A DNA stretch of 64,000 nucleotides. It comes from Simplicispira sp. 125. Its GTDB lineage: Bacteria > Pseudomonadota > Gammaproteobacteria > Burkholderiales > Burkholderiaceae_C. A program made the translations under genes and the position numbers. The notes beneath the pieces are model-generated. The model did not search any database. It was not told the DNA's origin and saw only the letters and a program-made list of their open reading frames with translations. Each line of letters starts with the position of its first letter. Positions within the stretch are counted from its first letter, which is position 1. The stretch lies in NCBI RefSeq assembly GCF_003096555.1, contig NZ_QEKM01000001.1:992001-1056000 (forward strand). Direction: 5' to 3'. Of the stretch, positions 42,065 to 50,108 are shown one piece after another.

Positions 42065-43084
42065 TCAGAGGCTGTTTCTGCCCCAGCCGCAGTAGCCGGT
42101 AGGGCAGTCAGGCAGTTTGAAGTTAGGCGGATCGCAGGCGTCGTTGGACGACAGGTTTTGCACCGCGAGGCTCTTGACGCCGTTGGCCTTGTTCATCACG
42201 ATGCCGCTGACGTGTGTGAACTGGCTGGAAGTCCCGGAGATCGTCACGTCGCCAAAATTGGACGACAGGTTCTGGAAGGCCTGAGCGTACCTGCCCGTGG
42301 CTTCGTTGCTGATGGTGCCTCCGAGGCCGGTGACGGTCTGGTCAGATTGGCCCCCACTCTTGATCTTCACACCATCGTAGTTGCTGGCCAGGTTTTGCAC
42401 TGCGGTCGTGTCAGCGCCATTGGCGAAGTTGGTGACGGTGGTCCCCAGCAGGCCGACCGCCTGATGACTCTTGCCATCAATCGCCACGGTGCCGATGTTG
42501 GTGGCCAGCGACTGAATCGCGACGGCTCCCGCACCTATGGCCTTGTTGTCCACGGCACCGCCGACGACAGTGGTGCTTTGGGTGCTCTCACCAGCGATCG
42601 TTACGTTGCCTACGTTGCTGGACAGGCTTTGCACGGCCAGGGCAGCGTCTTTGCAGTCCACACCATTGCACCCGCCAACCGATCCGGCGCCGGCGGCTGT
42701 GTTCGTCACAGAGCCGCTGATGTTGGCCTCCTGTTTGGACGACCCGCCTTTCTTGACCTCGACCTTGCCCACGTTGGAGGCGAGGCTTTGAACCGCGACG
42801 TCCCCAGGGTTCGTGGCCATGTTCATGACCCTACCGCCGTAGTTCACTTCGGTGGTTTGTTCCGAACGGCCCGCGATGGTGATGTCGCCCTTGTTGCTCG
42901 ACAGGTTCTGGACGGCAGTGGCGTAGGCGTTGGCTGTGTTGGACACAGTCGCACCTCTGTCGACGCCGGTGTGCTGGATCGACGTTCCGCTGATTTCGAT
43001 CTTGGCCGCCGCGAGGGAAGCGGGGTCAGCCAAGGCTGCCGCAGATGCGAGAGCGGTGAGGGTGAACAGAGCAAGCTTTTTCAT
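42065..43084 (-). CDS. Exported protein with seven about 40-residue Q/N-ladder repeats (candidate amyloid fibre subunit)
   Basis: Protein of 339 residues with AAGGAA before the ATG and a Sec signal (residues 1-19). Residues 28-316 are seven repeats with the pattern V-x-I-x-G-x-S-x-Q ... G-x-V-x-N-x-A-x-G ... A-V-Q-N-L-S-S-N-x-G. The AVQNLSSN-type block recurs at residues 57, 97, 150, 189, 228, 269 and 307, so spacing is 38-41 except for a cysteine-bearing insert in repeat 3 (C139, C144). The C-terminus has three more cysteines (317, 327, 332). Regular Gln/Asn/Gly positions in each turn are what curli-type beta-solenoid amyloids show. No family is recognised. It is the first gene of the run and divergent from a two-component system. 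Confidence 0.85.
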   Translation of the reverse strand: MKKLALFTLTALASAAALADPASLAAAKIEISGTSIQHTGVDRGATVSNTANAYATAVQNLSSNKGDITIAGRSEQTTEVNYGGRVMNMATNPGDVAVQSLASNVGKVEVKKGGSSKQEANISGSVTNTAAGAGSVGGCNGVDCKDAALAVQSLSSNVGNVTIAGESTQSTTVVGGAVDNKAIGAGAVAIQSLATNIGTVAIDGKSHQAVGLLGTTVTNFANGADTTAVQNLASNYDGVKIKSGGQSDQTVTGLGGTISNEATGRYAQAFQNLSSNFGDVTISGTSSQFTHVSGIVMNKANGVKSLAVQNLSSNDACDPPNFKLPDCPTGYCGWGRNSL

Positions 43085-43371
43085 GACAGTTCCTTCGAGA
43101 TTGCACGGCTACACAGGCTGCATTGACAGGGGATCTGCGTTGCAGCCGCCTGACAGTGTCGAATCGTGGGCTGATCCCTGTTGGGGGTGCCGCGCGTTTC
43201 AGCGCTGTCTGGTTTCAGTGTGTGTGGTGTGCCAAATTGCGCCAATCCACCAAACGGGTTAGCGCATGTGATAGATCTGCGCGTGGTGTAGCTGATGGAG
43301 TGCCTCTGTTGCTGAGCCAATGCAAGGGTCAAAAAGCGTTTTGGCAGGTACGAATGTTCGGTAGTAACAAC

Positions 43372-43459
43372 TTGCAACAAACGCAACGGCATCTGTGTTC
43401 TTCACTATTTCGTCCCATTATTTGTTGCAATGTGTTCTGAGAGGTTTTCGACTTGCAAC
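43372..43459. promoter_or_regulatory. Candidate operator cluster (TTGCAAC boxes) between the repeat-protein gene and the response regulator
   Basis: TTGCAACAAA (43372-43381) and its exact complement TTTGTTGCAA (43421-43430) are 39 bp apart, and a third TTGCAAC lies at 43453-43459. They are in the 670-bp intergenic region 43085-43757, which holds no gene. Binding by the NarL-type regulator next door is a guess. Confidence 0.4.
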
Positions 43460-43757
43460 GTCAAAGCAAAACCGGCTTGAATAGGGACGTTTCTTCCCGC
43501 ATTTGCAGCCCATCGCCTGGTCATGCGGCCTAAAAATGGTGAGAAGTCAACCCTGCCGTGGTTTTGTAGGCTGTAGTTTCTCAATTCGACAACCTCTTTG
43601 CGCCGGTTTGAACCAAAATCGGGTTGAGCAATGGTCAGTCATGCGGTGAGATGCATGGCAAGAGGCGTGGCTTTTGTCGCAGCAACATTTGTGGCTGTAA
43701 TGGTGGATGCCGCCGACATGTGGGTATGCTGATCGGCCGCTTTAAGGAGTTGTTGTC

Positions 43758-44543
43758 GTGAACCTTAGTTTGCAAGCCAACGCCAATGCGCCCGTCTTGT
43801 GTCCACCCGAGGTGGCGCCCATGGGTCCTTTCTCCACGTTCAACAACACTCCATCGGTATGGCCTGACTTCATGATGGGCCAAGAAGCCAAGCCGGTGCG
43901 GGTGCTGCTCGTTGACGACGACGAACACATCCGACGGGTGATTGCGCAAGAACTCATGGGCGACTCGCGCACCTTGTTGGTGGCCCAGGCATCCAGTGTG
44001 CGTGAAGGGCGCAAGGCGATCAAACAGCATGAATTCGACGTGCTGCTGGTTGACCTGAACCTCGGAGATGGTCAGGGTTTCGACTTGCTGGAATCGTTGC
44101 GGTTCGTGCGCCCACAGGCCCAGGCTGTAGTGATTTCGGTGATGGAAAGCGATGAACAGGTGTTGCGCGCATTGGAGCTTGGTGCGGCAGGCTATTTGGG
44201 CAAGAACTGCTGGTTCGGCAACTACTTGCAGGCAGTTTTGCAGGTGGCCAATGGCGGTGCGTCGATCTCCCCGAATTTGGCGCGGCGGTTGCTCCACCGC
44301 TTTGATCACGCCCACGCTGCAGATGCCATGAAACGCGAGCCTGATGTGGCGGAGCATTTGTCTGTGCGCGAGAAGGAAATCCTGCGCATGGTGGCCAATG
44401 GCTTCACCAGTGCCGAGATTGCTTCCCGACTCTTGATCAGTCCGATGACTGTCAACACACACATCCGCAACATTTACCGCAAGCTGCAGGTACGAACGCG
44501 CGCGCAGGCCGTTCGTTTCGCATCGCTGTGGGGCTTGTTGTAG
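43758..44543 (+). CDS. NarL/FixJ-family response regulator
   Basis: Protein of 261 residues from a GTG start at 43758 with AAGGAG 8 bp upstream. A 45-residue leader precedes the receiver domain: acidic cluster D53-D55, phosphorylated Asp D99 (LLVDLNLGDG), a serine at 127 and K149 (GYLGKN). The C-terminal LuxR-type helix-turn-helix reads LSVREKEILRMVANGFTSAE then IASRLLISPMTVNTHIRNIY. The kinase gene follows. The gene is divergent from the repeat-protein gene, so it is the prime candidate for control of the fibre-type genes, as CsgD-like LuxR-type regulators control curli. Confidence 0.92.
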   Translation: MNLSLQANANAPVLCPPEVAPMGPFSTFNNTPSVWPDFMMGQEAKPVRVLLVDDDEHIRRVIAQELMGDSRTLLVAQASSVREGRKAIKQHEFDVLLVDLNLGDGQGFDLLESLRFVRPQAQAVVISVMESDEQVLRALELGAAGYLGKNCWFGNYLQAVLQVANGGASISPNLARRLLHRFDHAHAADAMKREPDVAEHLSVREKEILRMVANGFTSAEIASRLLISPMTVNTHIRNIYRKLQVRTRAQAVRFASLWGLL

Positions 44544-44590
44544 CGTGTTGGGCGCGCGCTGGCAGTGTGTCTGGTGAAAGGTTGACCGCC

Positions 44591-45451
44591 ATGTTCCTAA
44601 GTCGCAATCGCCGCCAAGCGATGTATTGCACGGCGATCTGGTGCGTACAACTGTTCTTGATTGTTCTCGCCATCTACCTGCTATTGCGCGAGCGTGCCCA
44701 CTACATGTTGGCGCTGCAAGCGGCATTGCTTGCGACGGTGTTGTTTCGAGGTCCGGTGATCTGGCAAAGATTTGAGGGCGCTTTGTCCCGGAACCGCCGC
44801 AGCAGCAAGCGGGCCAGCCCAGAGGTGATGGCCGAACGCCACCGCATTGCACGGGACCTGCATGACGGTATTGGCTTGCAACTGGTGGCCGCGATGGCCA
44901 TGCTCGATGCACGCAATCCGAAAGAGCTTCGTATTTTGCAGGAGCTGGAACTGTGCATGCTGGGCCTGCGCATGGCCGTAGACGCGATGGCCATGTCCAA
45001 CGAGCCGCTCATCGTACGCCTGGCCGGGCTGCGCCACCGTATCGAACCTTTGCTGGAGTGCCGGGGCGTCAGGCTCGAGTGGAATGTCCAGTCGCCCGAT
45101 GATGTGTCGTTGCCCGAGGGCCCCAAAGCGTCCGAGATTATTTTCATCATGCAGGAGGCACTCGGTAACGTCGTGCACCATGCACAGGCCACGCAGGTCC
45201 AGGTGACGATGATGCACGAGCCGAATCGGGGGATATGGTGCTTTGAAGTGTGCGACAACGGCGTTGGATTGCCCGCAGGCCTGGATGCCGTCGATAGTGG
45301 ACATGGCCAGGGCATGAAAGCCATGCGCCATAGGGCAAAACAGGCAGGGCTGCACCTTGCGCTGGAAACCCCTGAAGGCGGCGGTACGCGGGTACGCCTG
45401 GAGGCGCGTGGCTATTGGCAGTCTGACGCGAGGGAGATGTTCTTCAGTTGA
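44591..45451 (+). CDS. Sensor histidine kinase, NarX/HisKA_3 type
   Basis: Protein of 286 residues; the ATG at 44591 is preferred (AAAGG upstream), though an in-frame ATG at 44528 overlaps the regulator stop. Two hydrophobic segments at residues 12-33 and 38-55 make a short membrane module without a large periplasmic sensor. The HisKA_3 phosphoacceptor is H91 in RIARDLHDGIG. The ATPase domain has EALGNVVHHAQA (N box) and CDNGVGLPAG (G1 box). It is the partner of the response regulator upstream. With no extracellular domain it may sense membrane state or take signals from a partner protein. MITE copy M4 begins right behind its stop. Confidence 0.9.
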   Translation: MFLSRNRRQAMYCTAIWCVQLFLIVLAIYLLLRERAHYMLALQAALLATVLFRGPVIWQRFEGALSRNRRSSKRASPEVMAERHRIARDLHDGIGLQLVAAMAMLDARNPKELRILQELELCMLGLRMAVDAMAMSNEPLIVRLAGLRHRIEPLLECRGVRLEWNVQSPDDVSLPEGPKASEIIFIMQEALGNVVHHAQATQVQVTMMHEPNRGIWCFEVCDNGVGLPAGLDAVDSGHGQGMKAMRHRAKQAGLHLALETPEGGGTRVRLEARGYWQSDAREMFFS

Positions 45452-45452
45452 T

Positions 45453-45517
45453 CGCCTTGCCGTGCTACAGCACTGTCTGCGGCTTCGCGCCTCGACACGA
45501 ATGATTTGGAGACAGAG
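45453..45517 (-). mobile_element. MITE-like element, copy M4 (one end missing)
   Basis: Matches the right two thirds of M3: CGCCTTGCCGTGCTACAGCA, GTCTGCGGCTTCGCGCC, then CGACACGAATGATTTGGA. The left terminal repeat is gone. It lies between the kinase stop and the tex start. Confidence 0.8.
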
Positions 45518-45580
45518 TTACCGCCGGTTTTGCAGCTATGGCACACTCGCGCGCTTCGTGTTTTGAAACCTCAGCAGCCC

Positions 45581-47995
45581 ATGCAGCAGATCATCCGGCA
45601 ACTGGCCGCAGAAATCAAAATCAAGGAACAGCAGGTGGTCGCCGCCGTCGAACTGCTGGACGGCGGAGCGACGGTGCCCTTTATTGCCCGTTACCGCAAG
45701 GAAGTCACCAACGGGTTGGACGATATCCAGCTGCGTGAGCTGGAAGCCCGCCTGTCCTACCTGCGCGAGTTGCAGGATCGCCGCGTTGCCGTACTCAAGA
45801 GCATTGACGAGCAGGGCAAGCTGACCGACCCGCTCCGCGCCGCCATTGCTGCTGCGCCGACCAAGCAGGAATTGGAAGACATTTACCTGCCGTTCAAGCA
45901 AAAGCGCCGTACCAAGGGCCAGATCGCCAAGGAATTTGGCATTGAGCCGCTGGCCGACAGGCTTTTTGCTGATCCCTCGCTCGACCCGGCCGTGGAGGCG
46001 GCCGCGTTTACCAAGCCCCCTGAAGTGCTGGACGATGGCAAGCCGGGCGCGGACTTTTCGACGGTGCCCGCCGTGCTCGATGGCGTGCGCGACATCCTTT
46101 CAGAGCGCTGGGCCGAAGACCCGGCGCTGGTGCAAAGCCTGCGCGAATGGCTCTGGGCTGAAGGCCTGCTGGCAGCGAAGAAAGTGGAAGGCAAGAACGA
46201 GAACGACCCTGAGGTCTCCAAGTTTCGGGACTACTTCGACTACGACGAGCCGATTGGCCGGGTGCCTTCGCACCGTGCGCTGGCGGTCTTTCGGGGCCGG
46301 GCGCTGGAGATGCTGGAAGCCAAGCTGGTGCAGCCCGAGCCGCAGGCGCATCCCACATCCACGCCCGACCCGCGCAAACCGAGCCTGGCCGAAGGAAAAA
46401 TTGCCCTGCACCTGGGTTGGAGCCATGCGGGGCGCCCTGCCGACGACCTGCTGCGCAAGTGCGTGGCCTGGACCTGGCGCGTCAAGCTGAGCCTTTCGAC
46501 CGAGCGCGACCTGTTTGCACGCCTGCGCGACGAGGCTGAGAAGGTGGCGATCAAGGTGTTTGCCGACAACCTGCGCGACCTGCTGCTGGCAGCTCCCGCG
46601 GGACCGCGTGTGGTGATGGGGCTGGACCCGGGCATTCGCACTGGCGTGAAGGTGGCCGTGGTGGACGCCACGGGCAAGCTCGTGGAAACCGCGACCGTCT
46701 ACCCCCACGAGCCGCGCCGCGACTGGGAAGGCTCGCTGCACACCCTGGCCAAGCTGGCCGAAAAGCACGGCGTGAACCTGATTGCGATTGGCAACGGCAC
46801 GGCCAGCCGCGAGACCGACAAGCTGGCGGCCGAGTTGATTAAATTAATGGAAAAAGTGCCTGTAACGCAGACAGGTAAAGCGCGAGCAGCTATCGAAAAA
46901 GTAGTAGTCAGCGAGGCCGGTGCCTCCGTCTACAGCGCCAGCGAATACGCATCGCAAGAGATGCCTGATGTGGACGTGAGCCTGCGCGGCGCGGCCAGCA
47001 TTGCCCGGCGCCTGCAGGACCCGCTGGCCGAGCTGGTCAAGATCGACCCCAAGAGCATTGGCGTGGGCCAGTACCAGCATGATGTGAACCAGAGCGAGCT
47101 GGCCCGCACGTTGGGCACGGTGGTGGAGGATTGCGTGAACTCAGTAGGTGTGGACCTGAACACGGCCAGCGTGCCGCTGCTCAGCCGCGTGTCGGGCCTG
47201 TCCGCCAGTGTGGCCAAGGCCGTGGTGCGCTGGCGCGAGACCAATGGTGCGTTCAAGACCCGCAAGCAGCTCCTGGAGGTGAGCGGCCTGGGCGCAAAAA
47301 CGTTTGAGCAAAGTGCGGGCTTCCTGCGCATTCGGGGTGGCGACAATCCGCTGGATATGACCGGCGTGCACCCGGAGACCTATTCCGTGGTGGAGCAGAT
47401 CATGCAGACGACGGGCAAGCCTGTGGCCGAGATCATGGGCCGCGCGGACATGCTCAAAACCTTGAAGCCCGAGCTGTTTGCCAATGAGAAGTTTGGCGTC
47501 ATTACCGCCCGGGATATCCTGGCCGAGTTGGAAAAACCCGGCCGAGACCCGCGCCCCGACTTCAAGGTGGCGCGCTTCAATGACGGTGTGGAAGACATCA
47601 AGGATTTGAAGGAAGGCATGATTCTGGAAGGCACGGTGAGCAACGTGGCCCAGTTCGGCGCCTTCATCGACCTGGGTGTGCACCAGGACGGCCTGGTGCA
47701 TGTGAGCCAGCTGGCGCACAAGTTTGTGACCGACGCACGCGAAGTGGTCAAGACCGGCGACATCGTCAAGGTTAAGGTGATGGAGGTGGATGTCGAGCGC
47801 AAACGCATCGGCCTGTCGATGAAGCTGGGCGAGGCACCGCCGCGCCAAAGTGGTGACCGGGGCGCTCCACGCGAGAACCGGTATGAAGGGGCAGGGCGCG
47901 GCTACCAGCAGCCGCAGCGCCGGGCGCCCGAATCGGTGCAGCAGTCGGCCATGGCATCGGCCTTTGCGAAGCTGCAACAGGCGAAAAAACAGTAA
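45581..47995 (+). CDS. tex: Tex-type S1 RNA-binding protein, with an in-frame repeat insertion
   Basis: Cytoplasmic nucleic-acid-binding protein of 804 residues, start at 45581 (MQQIIRQLAAEI). Domains in order: Tex N-terminal helices (ATVPFIARYRKEVTNGLDD near 30), YqgF-like nuclease-fold domain (VMGLDPGIRTGVKVAVVD near 345), helix-hairpin-helix (LNTASVPLLSRVSGLSASVA near 525) and a C-terminal S1 domain (GTVSNVAQFGAFIDLGVHQD near 685). Residues about 420-442 (LMEKVPVTQTGKARAAIEKV), just before VSEAGASVYSAS, are coded by an inverted copy of the ATAGCTGC repeat and are longer than I expect there. The C-terminal tail is basic and Gln-rich. Tex affects transcription and stress tolerance in other bacteria. 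Confidence 0.95.
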   Translation: MQQIIRQLAAEIKIKEQQVVAAVELLDGGATVPFIARYRKEVTNGLDDIQLRELEARLSYLRELQDRRVAVLKSIDEQGKLTDPLRAAIAAAPTKQELEDIYLPFKQKRRTKGQIAKEFGIEPLADRLFADPSLDPAVEAAAFTKPPEVLDDGKPGADFSTVPAVLDGVRDILSERWAEDPALVQSLREWLWAEGLLAAKKVEGKNENDPEVSKFRDYFDYDEPIGRVPSHRALAVFRGRALEMLEAKLVQPEPQAHPTSTPDPRKPSLAEGKIALHLGWSHAGRPADDLLRKCVAWTWRVKLSLSTERDLFARLRDEAEKVAIKVFADNLRDLLLAAPAGPRVVMGLDPGIRTGVKVAVVDATGKLVETATVYPHEPRRDWEGSLHTLAKLAEKHGVNLIAIGNGTASRETDKLAAELIKLMEKVPVTQTGKARAAIEKVVVSEAGASVYSASEYASQEMPDVDVSLRGAASIARRLQDPLAELVKIDPKSIGVGQYQHDVNQSELARTLGTVVEDCVNSVGVDLNTASVPLLSRVSGLSASVAKAVVRWRETNGAFKTRKQLLEVSGLGAKTFEQSAGFLRIRGGDNPLDMTGVHPETYSVVEQIMQTTGKPVAEIMGRADMLKTLKPELFANEKFGVITARDILAELEKPGRDPRPDFKVARFNDGVEDIKDLKEGMILEGTVSNVAQFGAFIDLGVHQDGLVHVSQLAHKFVTDAREVVKTGDIVKVKVMEVDVERKRIGLSMKLGEAPPRQSGDRGAPRENRYEGAGRGYQQPQRRAPESVQQSAMASAFAKLQQAKKQ
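46840..46905 (-). repeat. ATAGCTGC palindromic element, copy 7, inside tex (inverted)
   Basis: On the minus strand it reads TTTCGATAGCTGCTCGCGCT, then TACCTGTCTGCGTTACAGGC and ACTTTTTCC. All three parts of the consensus (ATAGCTGC, GCGCTT, second arm plus AGGC) are there. Confidence 0.75.
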
Positions 47996-48062
47996 GCGGC
48001 GCAGGGTACATAATCCATTTCAATCCCACCATCCATCTCAGTTCCACTACAGCGCTGACCCC

Positions 48063-48902
48063 ATGGATTTGAATGCTCTGCTGGCTTTGCCCGCTGTCCT
48101 GCCCAGCTTGCCGCGCACCGTGGCATTGCTCATGAATGAGTTGGCCCATGAGGAGCCCAACCTGCGGCGCGTGAACCAGCTGTTTGGCACCGACCCGGCG
48201 CTGTCAGCCCGCTTGCTGGAAATGGCCAACTCCGATGCGTTCCAGGGCTCGCGCCAGGTGGCGGGCATTCCGGAGGCGCTGGCGCTGCTGGGTACGCAGC
48301 ACCTGCGCACGCTGGTGAGTTCGGCTCCGCTGGGCATGACATCGCGGTCGGTGCCGGGCATCAACCTGCAGCAGTTCTGGCGCTACAGCCTGCACACGGC
48401 CAAGATCGCCCGCTCGTTGGCAGGCAGCGTGCACCAGAACCAGATTGCCGCCTACACGGCAGGCCTGTTGCATGGTCTGGGCGAGCTGCTGATCCACCTG
48501 TCTGATCCCGAGCGCGTGCAGTCGCTCAATACCCTGGTGCCGCCGCTCGACCTGCGCCGGGGCAAGATCGAGACGCGCATCTTTGGTTACTGCTACAGCC
48601 GCGTCACCGCGGCCCTGGCGCGACGCTGGCAACTGCCCGAGGTGGTGGTGGATGCCCTTAACTACCAACATGCACCGTTTGAAAATAATACCTACGAGCC
48701 TCTGGCGGGGGTGATCCACCTGGCGGTCTGGCGTGTGCGTGTGCATGAATTGGGCCTGGACGAAAGGGAGCGTGTGGTGTCTTTTCCCGATGAAGTCGGG
48801 TTGGCCCTGGGGCTGGACATTGATATGGTCCTGCGCCAGGACCCCATCGACTGGAGTCCGCGCCCGGAAGCCGGTGCCGAGGCGGCGGACTATCTGGTCT
48901 GA
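48063..48902 (+). CDS. HDOD domain protein
   Basis: Protein of 279 residues, start at 48063. A single HDOD domain covers nearly all of it: LPRTVALLMNELAHEEPNLR near residue 18, DPALSARLLEMANSDAFQG near 44, GIPEALALLGTQHLRTLV near 70 and the conserved AAYTAGLLHGLGELL near 129, where an HD-type domain would have its metal ligands. HDOD proteins act in signalling, competence and stress rather than as phosphohydrolases. It is 67 bp after tex and 9 bp before the next gene; a regulatory partner is not evident. Confidence 0.88.
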   Translation: MDLNALLALPAVLPSLPRTVALLMNELAHEEPNLRRVNQLFGTDPALSARLLEMANSDAFQGSRQVAGIPEALALLGTQHLRTLVSSAPLGMTSRSVPGINLQQFWRYSLHTAKIARSLAGSVHQNQIAAYTAGLLHGLGELLIHLSDPERVQSLNTLVPPLDLRRGKIETRIFGYCYSRVTAALARRWQLPEVVVDALNYQHAPFENNTYEPLAGVIHLAVWRVRVHELGLDERERVVSFPDEVGLALGLDIDMVLRQDPIDWSPRPEAGAEAADYLV

Positions 48903-48911
48903 TCACGGGCC

Positions 48912-50108
48912 ATGGCTGTGCGCCAGCCTGCTTCCCGCAGCATGAAAGCTTTGTGTATCTACGCAGGCCCCAGCGCACTGCGGCACCTGCGCGCACAAGG
49001 CCTGCGTCCGCAGGATGTGCACACCATTCCCGCCGCAGCTGGGGGACCCAAAGGCCTGATCCTGGGGCCGCTTGACCGGTTCATCTTTGGCGACTGGTTG
49101 CCTCCATCCCCGCAGGTGGTGCACCTGGTGGGTGCATCCATCGGCGCCTGGCGCATGGCCACGGCCTGCCTGCCGGACAGCCCAGCCGCTTTTGCGCGGC
49201 TGGAGCACGACTACATTCACCAACATTACGAGCCGCCGCCCGGGCGCAATCGACCCACGCCGCAGCATGTGAGCGAGCGCTTCGGCCAGACCCTGCAGGC
49301 CTTTTATGGCGAGCAGGTGGTAGACCTGCTCGCGCACCCGCGCTATCGGCTGCACATCGTGGCATCACGGGGCCGCCATGTGCTGGGCCGTGAGCACCCC
49401 GTGCTCACCCCACTGGGGTATCTGGGCGCTTTCCTGAGCAACGCTGTACACCGCAAGACCCTGGGGGCCTGGCTGGAGCGCGTGGTGTTTTCCTCGCCTG
49501 ACCGTGAGCAGCCGGGCAGCGGCTGTGCGCTGCTGCCTTTTGGCACGCACGACTACCGCACGCGCCAGGTGCTGCTGACGCAAACCAACTTTTTGCCCGC
49601 CTTGCAAGCCAGCTGCTCCATCCCCTTTGTGCTGCAGGCCGTGCAGCACATTCCGGGGGCGCCGCCCGGGGCCTACTGGGATGGTGGCATCACCGACTAC
49701 CACCTGCATCTGCAGTACGGTAGCGCCTTAAATGCTATTAATAATATAGCTGTTGGCGCTTTCCCAGTAAGCGCCGGAGGCCAAAAACAATCAAAATCTG
49801 CAGGCTTGGTGCTGTACCCGCATTTCCAGCCGCAGGTGGTGCCCGGCTGGTTCGACAAGTCGCTGAGGTGGCGCCACAAGGCGACTGCGGCGCTCGATTC
49901 CGTGGTGTTGCTGGCGCCCAACCCCGAATGGGTGCGCACGCTGCCCAACGGCAAACTGCCCGACCGCCAGGACTTTGTGCACTACGGCACCGACACTGCC
50001 GCCCGCGTGCGCGCCTGGCAGGCCGCGACATCGGCCAGCGGCCAGTTGGCCGAGGAGTTTGCCCAGTGGCTGGAACGGCCTGACATGCGGGCCGTGCAGC
50101 CCTTGTGA
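48912..50108 (+). CDS. Patatin-like phospholipase, with an in-frame repeat insertion
   Basis: Protein of 398 residues. The nucleophile elbow is GASIGAW (GxSxG) near residue 78 and the catalytic aspartate is in YWDGGITDYH near 257, the Ser-Asp dyad of patatins; the oxyanion-hole stretch is AAAGGPKGLILG near 43. An upstream ATG cluster makes the exact start uncertain (an ATG at 48942 is also possible). Residues about 270-296 (ALNAINNIAVGAFPVSAGGQ and on) are coded by a copy of the ATAGCTGC repeat, right before LVLYPHFQPQVV. It would be a cytosolic lipid acyl hydrolase; the substrate is unknown. Confidence 0.85.
   Translation: MAVRQPASRSMKALCIYAGPSALRHLRAQGLRPQDVHTIPAAAGGPKGLILGPLDRFIFGDWLPPSPQVVHLVGASIGAWRMATACLPDSPAAFARLEHDYIHQHYEPPPGRNRPTPQHVSERFGQTLQAFYGEQVVDLLAHPRYRLHIVASRGRHVLGREHPVLTPLGYLGAFLSNAVHRKTLGAWLERVVFSSPDREQPGSGCALLPFGTHDYRTRQVLLTQTNFLPALQASCSIPFVLQAVQHIPGAPPGAYWDGGITDYHLHLQYGSALNAINNIAVGAFPVSAGGQKQSKSAGLVLYPHFQPQVVPGWFDKSLRWRHKATAALDSVVLLAPNPEWVRTLPNGKLPDRQDFVHYGTDTAARVRAWQAATSASGQLAEEFAQWLERPDMRAVQPL
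49726..49795 (+). repeat. ATAGCTGC palindromic element, copy 8, inside the patatin gene
   Basis: AATATAGCTGTTGGCGCTTT, then CCCAGTAAGCGCCGGAGGCC and AAAAACAATC. Arms GGCGCTT and AAGCGCC pair. It is unusually A+T-rich within a GC-rich gene. Confidence 0.8.

Noticed and set aside
41876..43126. 416-codon plus-strand frame over the repeat protein gene
   Set aside because: It appears repetitive only because the minus-strand gene is; the minus-strand product has a signal peptide, a ribosome site and a sensible repeat.
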